Source: Chinchilla lanigera (lineage: Eukaryota; Chordata; Mammalia; Rodentia; Chinchillidae). From it: a DNA stretch of 64,000 nt. Positions 12,871 to 25,935 of the stretch are shown in pieces. Positions within the stretch are counted from its first letter, which is position 1, and every line of letters starts with the position of its first letter. The translations under genes were made by a program, and so were the position numbers. The stretch lies in NCBI RefSeq assembly GCF_000276665.1, contig NW_004955417.1, positions 21,779,056 to 21,843,055 of the forward strand, written 5' to 3'. The notes beneath the pieces are model-generated. The model saw nothing but the letters and a program-made list of their open reading frames with translations, was not told where the DNA came from and did no database searches.

Positions 12871-15800
12871 TTGGAAAAATGTATTATTTAAGCTCCCCAA
12901 AAATTCTAGCAGCTTACTAATGGCTGAAAAATAAAGTCCATTATATCATATGATGTTGATTGTCACAGACCCAACCGCCTGGGAAAAGAGATCAACGGTA
13001 AAATTTGTCCCAATATTTGTAATGTGACCAGTTATATTAAAATCTGCCTACAGTGCCACATTTGAAGGTCTGTGATGGACTCTATGATTGAGAACAGGCC
13101 TAATTTTAAAGGTTCTGCTTCTTACATCTAAGTCATGTTTTGTTTTCTTAAAACACTTTTTCAAAAAACTGTTCACATTAAATATTTTAAGTATTCAAGC
13201 TTTCAAGAAAAAGTAATGCTCAGACAATTCAAATGAAAAATAAGGTTTACTATAATCAGTGGACCTACTTTTATTTTTCCTTTCAATATCAAAAAGTAGT
13301 TTAACTTTCTTATTTGCTGAAAAATAATTTTCATTTTAAATTCCTTATGACATGGTATCTTAGTCTGCCCAAGTTGTCAGAACAAATATCATAATCTGGA
13401 TGATTTAACAGAAATTATGAGTTTAATAATATTTACATAAAGCATAAGTATTCTTTTGTAAAATTAGAAATATACCAGGCACTTCTCCAGCCACTAAATG
13501 AATAGTTGAGATTTTAGAAGATGAAAAAGTTTTTTTAAATCCCTAAAGTAAAAAAGTTATTCACATGTATCAGTGTCAAGATCTGATTTTCTTGTTTAGA
13601 AACCAGTTAAATTTAGGGCATCAATTCACCTTCATTTTATTATTTTTAAAACTGCAGAATATCACAATCTGAGAAACGTTTCAAGCTCAAAAGGCTTACA
13701 TTTCATCATAAGAGTGAGGAATCAATGTACTGCGTACCACTGCACAAGTCTAGTCAAAAGCGTCATCATTTTGCATATATATGAAACTTGAATTCTAAAA
13801 CAATAAAATTAGAAGATTGCTATTCAGTAAAAACCAATGTAAAGCACGAAGATATCTCTTACTAGAATCACTGAAATGTGTACGGGTGCACAACACATAA
13901 AAAGATATCTTTTATATATTACAATTCATTTAGTCCTAAATTTATGAGAAATATTTTAAAAATTCTTCTAGGTGACCATAAAATAGCATCTTATAGCACT
14001 GTAAAATGCTAGTTACATAGAAACAATTCCTGGTTTTCAATGTTTTGTGTTCATATTTCATTTTCTTATTGTAATTAACATAAAAGCATGAATCCACTTG
14101 GCTACTTTGCCACCTGATCACCAGTATCGCAGTTGATATCGCATCGTTAGACCCCCCCTTCTATGGCAATGGTGACCTGAGCCTTTGCTCCCTAAACACG
14201 GAAGTTCTCATCTTCCTTCCTATGGGTGGCAAATGGCTGCATTTATAATGTTTAAACCTTTTAAAAATCACTCACACAAACGTGAAGATCAGAATTTTAC
14301 ATGCAGAGCGCTCTTCCTTTGTATTCTATTAGAGTTACAAATCGCCTTCATCAAAAAGTCAATTTGTTTTGAAACATTAGCAAAAACGTCCACATTACAA
14401 CACAGATCGTGAATAAAAGGCTGTGAGGAGTGACCCAGGGAGCTCACACGTACGGGACACTCATCCTAACTCTTCCCTCTCGTCAGATAAAGAAAGCTTG
14501 TGTTAAAATTTCTATTTGATGGTTTCTGTTCTGCTGAATAATCCAGAAGTAATTTTACACAAAGTTAAGCTCACATATTGATGTTCTTCTACTCAGAAGT
14601 CTTTCACACGTAATTCAGTTTTTCTATCTATAAAACTTATCTAAGAAATGTCTTTGGAAAAAGTTCACAGTTATGATTCATTCTGTTTACTCTATTCCAT
14701 TAAATAGAATGTGTTCTCAGAATTATACATGTAAATGTTTGAGAATGAGAATTAAATCTTGTTAAACACACAGTCAAAATTTCAAAATGAGCTCTTGCTT
14801 ACAGAGGGCTACAAAGAAACCTCATTAGCAACCACAAAAACTTAATAAAGCAAAGAAGCTCAATCATATATAAAAAGCCATTAGCGAATAAAAACTTCTG
14901 CCAGAAAATCCTTAACTGAGTTTATACAGGTCAACTATCAAAACATATCTGAATTTTATGTTTATTTATTATCAAAACTTATCTTCTAATATATTTTGGG
15001 GGCTCCAAATTAGTATCCCATTAAGTACATATGTCCTGAGACTCCAAAACAAGTTTTAACCTAAGAGAAAGTACATATGTAAGATATTACCATATAACTC
15101 AAGAAATCAACGTTTTGAACATTTTGTTTATTATTTTTTTAAACACACGAGCCTGTCTTTGTTGAAATCTGAAGTAATAACTCAGCTGGGCCCTGCGTCA
15201 CTTAGAAACTGGACAATCATCTTTGCTTATAATTTGCTGCTGGTTTAATCTTAGTTACACTGTAAAAAGCTAACACTTATCCTCTAGTGTTCTACTAATT
15301 GCTTGGTGCTACGCTGACTCCTGGGAACGAACCGCAGCACACATCACCGTAAACTGCGGGGAGTGCTTCAGTGATCGGGAGGTTAAAAACTCCCCATTAG
15401 CAGAAAGGGAGATTTCTTCCCTGAACTCAGTGATACAAATGATTTCCAGGTGGTGATAATTATCACTTGCGGTATTTGATATTCCGGACTTTGCATCTAA
15501 ATTTATACTTGACAAGTTAAACTTTTCATCGTGTGCATTTTCCCGTAATCTCGCAAAGGCCAAAGACAAGGATAGACGGATTAGTGATGGGTGAAACCAA
15601 TTCCACCAAAATGGCAACACTTAATTACAAGCCTTGTTGTTTATAATTAACTGTGTAAATCACTAACTTGAAAGTTTCTTTTCAAAGTATTTAAAAGCAA
15701 CTCTTTTCCCAGGGGGATTTAATACTGTATATTATTACACAGTTAAGTATTATTTTGTTTGCTCTAAGAACAAGATGTGCAAATGACACATTTTATAGAC

Positions 15801-17308
15801 ACCTTGCCAACAAATCTAGAGAATGCTCTTGAACTGCATGACTAGCACATTCTGCAGTTCTCATCATTTTAGGATATCTTTTGCCTAATAATATGGAATC
15901 TATAAGGAGATGATGCAATTGTTTAAATGATTATAAGGAAGCAATTCTTGACAGTAGATAGGGTAAAATTCTCAATATCAGAAAAAAGAGCCTCTAAATG
16001 TATCTTCTGAGATGTGTTTATTTTTCTGTGAGTACTTACAGCGAACATCTTACGTGCTCTGCACATTAAAAGCGCTCAAAGATTCTAATTTAATATTTCC
16101 TATTTGCAGTATTAAAAACATACTAAGAAGCAAGAAGGATAACCCTTTTTCACAGATGATTAATCTAAGGTTCGGAAAATATAAATAACCTGACCGCGAC
16201 CTTTTAGTGAGATACATTAGATTGACAGTTTGAACTGTTTTTCTAAATCTAAACTCTTGCATCTTTGAAAAATCTTGCCAAGACAACATCAAAAAATGTA
16301 AATTATTTACTTCCTGTACAGGTCTGCATCAAGAGAGACCGCAAGGACACTGTGGAGGCAAGTACAGTAAGTTTCAAATGCATAAAAATAATCGCGGTGT
16401 TAAAACTGAGTAAAACTAAATGTACGGCCATGAACATGGTTTTCTAATTTCTGATTTGTTGCTGCATTAAGGAAACGTATATTGAGGACTAATGCCATTA
16501 AGAACACTGAAATATAAGATATAATAAAAAGTCAGAGATGACTGGTGCTGCACGACAGGTTCGTGGTGGAAAGGTGTGGACGAGGGCTACGAAGAAAGGT
16601 CAGCGGTTCATGAGCAATTTTTCATTGGAGTTTGGATTCTAATGTAGTCTCCTTCGCTTTGATGATCTACTATCTGTCTCCGCTTCCAAATTCTTTTGTC
16701 CAGTCCCATTCTCTCCCTAATCCTCGATTTGGCTGGGTAATTCATGCCATCTTAAAAATATATCAGCCAGCATCTGAAAGTCTGCTCCAGAAATCATGTT
16801 TCTGGCCTTCTTCAAACTCGGTGCAGATAATTCTGCTGTTGAATGAATGAGGTCATCATTTGACACGAGAAACCTTCAAACTTGGTGCACCACCACTTGA
16901 ACGCAGGTTCCACTTCCGTTCCATAGATGGTCAGTCTCCCTTCACCCTCCCGTTAGACTTTATAATCTATACTTTGATTTCTCTTAAACTACAGATTCCA
17001 TCATGACTGAAATCCTAACAGGTTTTGTACAAAAACAGTGTGACAGATATCCTAAACAATATCAGTACTTAGGAATACACAAATGTTATATTCAAATCAG
17101 AAAACCAATGGGAAGGTATGATTAGTCAGAAAATCTAGTGAGACACTGATAATTATTAAGGGTTAGTTAAGGATCACAGTGCTGTAACTGAAAGTCAGTT
17201 CAAAGCAACCAATGGATGACTGGTGGTTGTATACAAGTCACAGTAAAACTGAATAAATCCAGCAACAAAAGGCTGAGTTAGGATTTTCCAGTCCTAAAGA
17301 AAAGTTAA
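12871..17308. other. Unique AT-rich intron
   Basis: No gene recognised. A short stretch at about 13370-13440 (GTCTGCCCAAGTTGTCAGAACAAATATCATA, split over two lines) looks like an old interspersed repeat I cannot name. The 15.15-15.64 kb part is less AT-rich and open for 103 codons on the minus strand (15620-15309), without similarity I recognise. Confidence 0.45.
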
Positions 17309-17410
17309 GGGCTGAGGATATAGCTCAGGGGCGTAAGTGCCTGCCTGGCAAGCACAAGATCCTGAATTTGATTCCCAGAACCAAAAAAGAAAGAAAAGAA
17401 GAAAAAAAAA
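17309..17410 (+). repeat. ID SINE
   Basis: GGGCTGAGGATATAGCTCAG (A-box region), GCCTGCCTGGCAAGCACAAG and a B-box variant ATTTGATTCCC, followed by an A-rich GAAA tail. tRNA-derived retroposon, non-coding. Confidence 0.93.
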
Positions 17411-17489
17411 GTTAGCAGATGTGCAGAATCATAAAAAATGCCACATATCATCTAGTATCATAATTTAGTCATTTGTCACATTATTAATT

Positions 17490-17680
17490 TATTTACCTTA
17501 ATTATTAATTATGTTATAATACAGTATTTAAAATATAGATAATAGATATTACATATATATAATATACACTGCATATTTACTATATATTACATAATATTTA
17601 AGATATATAGTACATATTTAAAATAGATTATATATAAAATATAATAATATTATACAAGATAATATAAATATTTTATCTGA
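17490..17680. repeat. AT-rich low-complexity tract
   Basis: Nearly pure A/T sequence with TATATA and ATAATATT motifs, lying 80 bp after the ID tail. No gene. Confidence 0.8.
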
Positions 17681-17859
17681 AATATTCATTTTTGTACTTA
17701 CTAAAGAACTCTGTTTTCATTTGTGATCTCATACATTTATATCATATTTTTATTTATGTAAATCTAACAAGTTCAAATACCATGCAAATTTGGAATGATC
17801 TCCCTTAACTCTTGGACTTCTGGTAGAAAGCACGAAAACTAATAGCAGCATTCCTGCCG

Positions 17860-17905
17860 GGTGTGTGTATGTGTGTGCACGAGTGTATGTGTGTATGCAT
17901 GCAGA
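17860..17905. repeat. Imperfect (TG)n microsatellite
   Basis: GTGTGTGTATGTGTGTGCAC and further TG-rich sequence, interrupted by CA and TA steps. Confidence 0.8.
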
Positions 17906-18379
17906 TTACATTACACAATAGAGTCTACTGTCCGAAGGCACTCAGCATGCCCCGAACATTAGTCCATGCAGAGGGCCCGGAGAGCACTACTTAAAGGGAG
18001 ATGGATTAAAGGGGTTTCTGCCATGTTGTCTTAATGTTCACCTTTCCTTATCATTACAATGTAAAATGCTCAACTCCAACCTGCCTCAATACACATAAAT
18101 GCTTTCACCATGCACTGTGAAGAACAGAAAGCCATTTCTAGTGCAACCAATTCTCACTGGTGAGGCCAAAGCAATAAAGCATTTGCACACTGCCCGCTTA
18201 AACAATAACCTTTATATGAAACACACTTCCACAATTATACAAGTAAGAACTTTGTGTTTTAAGACCAAAAACACGACGATTAGAAAAATTAAATAAGCAC
18301 AGAGGTCAAGCCTTCCACTTGAAAACACTAGAGCTCTTTAGCTCTGACAGTTACGTGGGTTGCTTCAAATCCAAACGCC

Positions 18380-18450
18380 AATCTTTACTAAAGGCATTCA
18401 ATCTCCACTTTCTCATCTGTAAAATGAAAGGCTGGACTAAGGGACCAGGC
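18380..18450 (+). repeat. MIR-type SINE fragment
   Basis: CTCATCTGTAAAATGAAAGG followed by CTGGACTAAGGGACC resembles the conserved MIR-family core. Short and old. Confidence 0.5.
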
Positions 18451-19359
18451 AATCCTGATATACCTTATCACTCTGGTGTGAATTTTTTAAGGACAACACT
18501 CTTTTAAGATATGCTTAACATTTTACCCCAGACTCTCAACTATAATACAACATATACTGTCAGACACAAACTGCGCCAGAACCCTTATATCCACACGCAG
18601 CAGGATCCCAAATGGGTACTGTACTGAATTGCACCAGTAAGAAAAGTCAGAGGGCAGAGAATCCATACGGAGCCCTGAAATAGCCAACAGTGCAACTTAA
18701 TGTCCTTTCCACGTCCAGAACAATTCGCCATGCAGCTTCTGCAAAAGAGATTAATGGTGATAGTGGCGGTAGTAGAGAAGAAATGCAAGATACGGAAGCC
18801 TCGCCAATATTCCGTTTGTAATTTGTCACATCACAGCACCATATGACTACTGCGATTTACAATTTACAATGTTGGCAATTTACAGTTCAAATGAATGCCT
18901 TGATTTTTCAAAGAAGGGACTGTGTACACATCAGTCAGCATGACACAAAAATGCCTGGTCAGGTTCATTTTAAATGCACGTTTTATTTGGTACTGTTAAC
19001 TAATCACTATCATTACTTTTACTGTTTACGGATCCAATATTTATTAGGCAAAATATAATTTGGAATCCTTTCTTGCACCCAAGCCTAATTCATTTGCTGA
19101 CTTTCCGAAATATTTATATCCTGATTAGACATATTAGCTCTTTAAAGCTGTTATACTAAGATGATTTACTTAATTCTGGGGTTAGTGTTAAAAAAACTAC
19201 TCGCTAAGAAGAAGAATGAAAGGGAAAACCACAGAGTCCCTTCCAGGGCTTATTATAAAAAAATAAAATAAAATAAAAAAAAAAGATGAGCTGAGAAGAG
19301 GGAGGAGGACTAATTGAGAGCTAAGAAAACCAGATTTCAGCGCCAGCCACTCCAGAGTT

Positions 19360-19555
19360 TGCAATCTGAGTTTAGACTCTGACTTCCCACTATAGCCCAC
19401 AGCAAGAGTCTTAATTTGCTTGCATCAATTTCCACATCTGTATAATGGGATTGATGATACCCACCTCCCAGGCATGTTGTGAGAATTAATTAGTGCTTGT
19501 GAAACGCTTTGAAGATGAAACAGGTTATATAAATGCAAACTATTATTATTGGGAG
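19360..19555 (+). repeat. MIR SINE
   Basis: The order TTAGACTCTGACTTCCCACT, ATTTCCACATCTGTATAATGG, ACCTCCCAGGCATGTTGTGAG, GAATTAATTAG and AACGCTTTGAAGATG follows the MIR consensus from the tRNA-related part through the core. Ancient mammalian repeat. Confidence 0.8.
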
Positions 19556-22500
19556 AGAACTGTCAAATGCTATAATTACACAATTTTAAGTTCCACAATA
19601 TGACCTCCTCCAAAATGATGTGGCTCCACGAGGAAAAAAGTGCAAGCTCTAGCTTTCTCCTCTCCATGTATGGGGAAAAAAAAAAAAAACAACCAGGAAG
19701 GAAACTCATAGCTTTTATTTTACAGTAGCATCAAGCAGTGTTCGAGCTCCCCTTCAGCGCGCCATAAACAGTTTCATGAAATCATTGTGACAAGCTGGAA
19801 GCGGCTGTGTCCTAAGGGATGTAGAAGCCCAAAGGAGAGAGAGGGAAAAAAAAAAACCTCATGATATTTTCAACACCACTTGAAGCACAGGAGAAAACAA
19901 GCCAGTTGGACTGCTCTTGTATCTGCGTTCTCACCGTCGCTTGGAAGCACAGAAGAGATACGGCTTTGTTATCTCAGGTCCCACAAGGAGAATGACATTA
20001 AACCTGGGCTTCCGTGAGCTCCACTGCTAGTACTGCTGGGTTATGTCATACACCACTAATATCGTCTTTGTTTATTTGGTTTCTTTCAAGACTAGGAAAA
20101 ACACATAAATTTCTAAGTTATGAGCATTCGAAAGATCTTTTAAAACTTTCTTTAAAATTTTTAGCCATCTGTAATTTTTCTTCAGAAAGAATCAACTGTT
20201 TGCTTCATGTAAACTAACAGCCCTCTCATTTTAGTTTATGTAAGTGAGCACCAGAAAAAAAGGTTTTATGTAAAAAAATTTGTAATGAGGCTATCTCTAG
20301 CACATTGAAAAATAATGTCTTTATTTTTTTCTTCATCTGGGATTCACTTTAGTTAATCATTTAAATCACCTTTACTCTCTTATATACATCATGAAAATGT
20401 CTATTAAAACTAAAACTAAAATAAGAAGATTTTAGCTTAACAGAGTATGGATTTCAAAATGGCTCTTTCATTAATTTTATATTCACTTATAGAATCCTTA
20501 GGATTTTCTTGCTTTCATCAAAGTAAAGAACTGACTCCTCTGATACTGCTCTAATGTGTTTTACACATTCACTTCTGCTTAACCTGGTACTGACAGTGTC
20601 CTTAATAATAAAGCATAAATCACAGATGCCCTAAATAGTAGAACATGGATTCTTTCTTACTTAAGATTCATGAAGACAAAATGAATAGAAACGAATCTAA
20701 ATGTGAAATAAAATCCTCATAAGATATTAAGGAACTTAGAGGAAATTTCTGAACAAAAGAGGAGTCGTTCCAAATCCGTGCAGGGGGATTTAGGTGGACA
20801 ACCTGAAGGGAAAACCCGAACGATTATGAGAAAAGCTCCAGCAACGAACCTTCACGTTCCGGCTTCTCATGAAGTTCAAGTTGCCCTATTTGACTTGCAG
20901 CCACTTAACCTGATTTCTTCAGGCCTTGTTCTATTCATCAGCATCAGCAAAATGACAATCACAGTGTCCACCTCATACGTGTACTATTTATAAAATTATG
21001 TCACCAGGCTTCCTGAGCACCTATCTGTTCAGATATCAGTGCAACAGCTAACTCCCTAGTGGCATAAAACTCTTCTACTTCTACCTGAAAAGGTGGAGAA
21101 AAAGTTATTTTGTACTAATTGGCTCAATAAAATTAATGAGCATTCAGTGACCTAAGCAAATCCATTTCACAGAGAGTATCTCAGACTAATATACAGTTCT
21201 CTGAGGCCATGTGAGTTCAAGGAAAACCATTTTTACTTGACACAGAGGCACTGAGATCGGCCAGTATTTTCTTACTTGTATTAGTGAAACTGTGCCAGTT
21301 AATTAATTTAGTAACTTCATTGTCCAGTGTGGTTTTTGCAGAATTCTCAGTTTTATGTTTTCATGGAACATGACTGTAGATAGACATTTGACCTTTTACA
21401 ACTGATTGAATCTAACAAGAGTGGAAGAAGGTGGAGAAGAGAGACGAGAGAAGCAATAGAAAATAATGTTTCTGCTTCTGTTTTCATATATTGTTTAACA
21501 TGCCCACTACTAAATATTGTCCTTTGAAAATGTAGGAAGCAATACCTGAGCTGCATAGCTCTTCAGACAAATCAGAGAATTTTATTTATTTACTTTGTAA
21601 TGATTGCACCTATTTATTTTGCAGCAAGATCTAGACATTACTTGTATCATTATTTGCACCTCTTATGTGGAGTTCACAAAGGAAATGTCTGCTCTTGTTT
21701 GAAACGATCCTTTTGGCAAAGTTTTTGCACTTTCTCCTTCTCACGAAAACTGCCATCAAATGCAATAAATTACAATGAACGTGGTGATGACCAAAAATGC
21801 TAAAATCAGTAAGTACAAATGCTGCTATCCATGGATTCGTAGTAGAACATCTTCAGTGGGCATTATTGTGATGACATGTATAAGAGCACATGAATTACAT
21901 CTCTCCTTTCTCTGTTCTAGGACACTTTCAGCTGATGGTCAGAGAGTTCAATAGTTAACACTACGTTTTTATAAATATGCTTCTCTAAAGCCTGTCTAGA
22001 TAATTCATGTGGTTTCTTCAGTATACCTGAAAGCCTTAGACATTACTGGTGGCTACTATTTCAGTCATTTTAAAGAGCAGAAAGTCATCACAGTACCACA
22101 AAACATTCAGCTGTGTAAATTATTCTTCTTTTGAAGTCATTTGAACCTAAAGCCAAAATAAAAACTAAACAGACCTACACAATCTACTGTACTGCATATA
22201 CAGTTAAATAGTTTCATTTAGGTAATATACATTTATATATATAATGTACATAGAAATATATACGTAAAAAGTGGTTGTTATGTTTTGAACAATACCAATC
22301 GTAGCTACACATATGCAAAGAAAAAGAACTTTGTACCAATAGGTGGTTCTTTTTTTTGAACAATCAAATCATTTTTCAGTATACAGTACAATGTGATACT
22401 TGAGATGCTATTTGTTTTAAATCTCAGAGATACAACAATTATTCTGTGATGGCATCCAGCTTTCTAAGTAATTGAACTTAACATGTTCTTACCCTTGGTG

Positions 22501-22566
22501 TTTCACAAAAGGAATCAATATATTCCCACTAAATACAGTAGGAAAGAAAATGTCAAGAAAAGTGGT

Positions 22567-22567
<1 letters not shown>

Positions 22568-22609
<42 letters not shown>
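22568..22609. repeat. (CA)n microsatellite
   Basis: An uninterrupted run of about 20 CA units preceded by GTGCG. Probably length-polymorphic. Confidence 0.97.
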
Positions 22610-22611
<2 letters not shown>

Positions 22612-23226
22612 TTTTAGGGTTTAAGTTAACATTTCCAATAGATTACATTTTAAAAACACTTCCATGTTATCCCTAGTTTTAAGTATCAAACATAAGCACA
22701 CATCATTCAACTTGGGCAAAACCATTTACCTATTTCTTCTTCTAAGCTTAACAAGCAACTTCTCCCTTGATGTAAATTCACTTACTTTTTACCACATAGC
22801 AGCTCATTCTAGATCCAGGTAGGTAAACAGAAGGGTAGGTGTCCACAAGTACAGACAAGAAACAGTTATTAAATAATTCTGAAAAATTGCCCGGCTTCTG
22901 TTAACTTGCCCCACAAAGCTCAGTTCAAATGTTTAAATAATCAAACTGCCATTATAGTTGTCAACTACATTTGAAGTTTATCACTGATTTAGTAATTTCC
23001 TAGAAATTAGATTTTTAATCTAGCCTCCAAATTACAGGAAGTTTACTTTAGTTTATAATTATATTAAGAAACATATCAAATGGTATAATTCATGCCTGAT
23101 AAAAATCATAAAAATGCCGTATCAAATAGCTGAAGCTTAAACGATGCTTTTATTATCCATACTTTGAAACTGGGTTTCTAAGCAACACTGTTTTTTTTTA
23201 AATCAGAAGAGAGGACAAAGAATAAT

Positions 23227-23276
23227 CTCTCAGTCTCTGTCTCTCTCTCTGTCTCTCTGTCTCTCTCTCTCTCCCA
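23227..23276. repeat. (CT)n / (CTGT)n microsatellite
   Basis: CT dinucleotides with regular CTGT interruptions; on the minus strand it reads as a GA-rich tract in TRPS1 pre-mRNA. Confidence 0.95.
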
Positions 23277-23446
23277 GATCTCTTAGCACTCTCATACCTA
23301 GCCTTTCGCTCTCCCTCTTTACTTTCTGTGCTAAACTGAAACAGTCTGATGACCTCGTAGCTGTAGACAGGGTAGTAAAGCATGAGCTCATGATCACGGG
23401 CTGTGTTGCACAGCAAGTGAAGTTTCAATTCCTGTTCTTCTTCCAG

Positions 23447-23482
23447 GGACCTTCATGAAGGTCCTCTGGTCCTCTGGTCCCT
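23447..23482. repeat. 18-bp perfect palindrome plus octamer tandem repeat
   Basis: GGACCTTCATGAAGGTCC (23447-23464) is its own reverse complement. It runs directly into GGTCCTCT, GGTCCTCT, GGTCCCT (23460-23482), overlapping it by five bases. Confidence 0.85.
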
Positions 23483-24736
23483 AAAAGCATCACACAGCGC
23501 TAACTGCTCCAAATAAGAAGCAACCACCCAAATTAGCTTCAGAAGTGTCAGAGCTTCTTTCTGGACCTCTGTCTGTCTTCTCCAGCCCCCACCACCCTCT
23601 AGAATGATCCAGACCCCTCACACTGCCATCCTTGGCATCCTCTGCAGCCCAGGGGGGCTCTAGTGTCTCTCTGGGTGGGGAAGCAGTCGCGGGCATGTTA
23701 CCCATCTGTCCGCCCCCTCCTTCCACCCTGCACTCGCTTGAGTTCTCCTTGTCAGTCTTATGCTCTGCTTTTCCCAGCAAAGGGGTTGCCTGGGAGCTGC
23801 AGAGCACTGAGGGCTAAATACCAGAAATGAATTCAATTGTGGCTACTCTAAAAAACATTTTCTATTCTAATAGAAACCTGTATTCCACATAATGATTTAA
23901 AAAAAAGAAACTCTACAGAAACCATATCAAACCCAATCAACAGATTCATGTGGAAGACCGAGGAAATGGAAGGATTTCAGAAATCTGCGAGATGCAGTAG
24001 AAGAAGGAACCTAACAGAAATCTCACCGCAGGGCTTGCTTCTGATATTAAGCTATTGCCAGCAGGCGCAGTACTGCTGCTGCAGTATTGTTCCGTGGGCC
24101 TATAATTGAAGTTTCAGATATTGGTAAATAAGACTACATTCAAATTCATAAAAGAATTAGCGAGGGATGAAAAATATTCCAACATAATCTCTAATGCATC
24201 TTATTCAGAATGCCAGTCTTAATCACATAGGTTTCTGATTGCTAACAATTAAAATCCTGATCTTCTTTTTCCCCATAATAGATGAGAGACTTTCTGAAGA
24301 AGATGTAAAATGTGCCCTGTCATATTACTGACAAGTGGCGCTGAACTGGTAAAGTAGCATATTAATACTGATTACACTGATTAATAGTACCCTAAGAACT
24401 GGTTCAATGGCACTTTAACATTCTTTAAAAGAACAGATGAGAGACACTGCAGCAGAATGTGTAATTGGTTTACTTCATTCTATCACAAAGAAAAATCTTT
24501 GAAATGCATGAATTAAGGTAGAAGTTGAGACAGTTCCAGTATTAATCAATAAATCCATTTAGAAGTGAAAATGTCTGAGTAAACACCCACCCCCCATCTT
24601 AGAAGCCTTTAGAAAGAAATTGTGCTCAAGGGTTAGGACAGATCCTGTTCATTTCAAGGACTGTCAATCTTCTTCATGCAAATATGTAAATATTCAGCAT
24701 TGTATAACTGCTGCCAGAAGAGTCAATATTGATTAT

Positions 24737-24827
24737 GGGGGCCCAGGGATATAGCTCTGTGGCACAGTGCCTGCCTGGCCAGTGTGAGGTCCTGAGTTTG
24801 AGTTCCAGTACCCACCCCCCAAAAAAC
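24737..24827 (+). repeat. ID SINE (diverged)
   Basis: GGGGGCCCAGGGATATAGCT, GCCTGCCTGGCCAGTGTGAG and GGTCCTGAGTTTGAGTTCC match the ID consensus, with a C/A-rich end instead of a clean poly-A. Confidence 0.9.
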
Positions 24828-25399
24828 CTGACTTAAATAATGATTATTAGACTAGTTCTCAGGAAAACACTGTGTCAAGTAAAATGACAACATTAATAGC
24901 ATAAAATTTTAAGGAAAAGTAAAAGGTTTCAACACATAAGTTGGTGAGAATATTTTTATATTTTACTCCAACATCAACCCTAAGTTACTAGTAAGAAAGG
25001 GATTCCCTATGCCTTCTTTTGACAGCTTCAATGTCTATATTTTTGGAGTTACGTGGTTCACTCAAGTTTTTTTCCAGCTACTGAGAAAGACGTATGAGTC
25101 TTGATCAAATAGCCTTTCTACTTTAATACCTTTTGAGCACTGCCCCTCAGAGCTAAGGTTTAAGGCACAGGTTTAAATGTAAATTAAAGCTTTGCCATAA
25201 ATTCTAAGAATCCACTCATTTTGACCAAGGCTGTTTCATGTCTGACAGAGCAACAATGTGAGGGTCAGTGTAGCCCTCACACACCTCCATGGGTAACTGA
25301 AGAAAAGTAATCACAGAAAGCCTTGTAATAATGAGAAAGAGAGCTGTAGCAACAGGCTTAAAAGTCCAAGAACACCAGCTCTCAAATCAGAAACAGGTG

Positions 25400-25560
25400 A
25401 ACGCCCATGCCAACTCAGCTACTAATTAGCTCTGAGGCTTTGGGTAGATCATTCAACCTCTGTGAAGTTCAGGATTCTTAGCTGGACAAGAGAGATAATA
25501 ATAATTATTGCTTAATTCATGAGTATGGTGTGAAGAAAATTCATGTACAGTATAGGTCTG
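25400..25560 (+). repeat. MIR SINE
   Basis: TAGCTCTGAGGCTTTGGGTA, ATCATTCAACCTCTGTGAAG and GAGATAATAATAATTATTGC follow the MIR order. Old and diverged. Confidence 0.7.
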
Positions 25561-25829
25561 TTTACTGTCGACTTTGTTTTATTATTAAAAATTGTATTTG
25601 TCCAATTTAGAAACAGTGGCTTTGCAAAGTAGTGACCTATCTTACTCTGGAAATGTTCTACCGAGCCAGAGAAGGAGCCTGCTGTTAGAGAACATCATGC
25701 AAAGAATTCTTGGCATGGAGTCGGAGGTTGTTCTATTCGACTTCTGAAACTGTTGGTCTCTTGGAAATCTGTAACTATTCCTGAAGGTCTCTTCTGCGCC
25801 TTCACTAAGTTAAGTTTAACCAGCTTTTG

Positions 25830-25935
25830 CCGAGCCCCTACCCCTTTGCGTGCAAACATTAACGAGAATCAGTCCCTGCCCTGAAGGGACTTCGATCAGT
25901 TGGGAGAGACAGAAACACGAGACAATTCCATGCTA
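25830..25935 (+). repeat. L2 LINE 3' fragment
   Basis: CAGTCCCTGCCCTGAAGGGACTT and GGGAGAGACAGAAACACGAG, split here, resemble the L2 3' region ('tccctgccctcaaggagctt ... gggagacaga'). Non-coding relic. Confidence 0.55.

Larger units (their letters stand above)
17906..24736. other. Unique intron with MIR relics and microsatellites
   Basis: Besides the listed MIRs, CA and CT repeats, no gene is seen. A GC-richer patch at 23490-23820 is open on both strands (105 codons minus, 61 plus), which I read as compositional. The 24.0-24.5 kb part has several TAAT-type motifs. Confidence 0.45.

Noticed and set aside
23490..23820. GC-rich patch open on both strands as a gene
   Set aside because: Overlapping open frames on both strands without similarity or splice signals fit base composition better.
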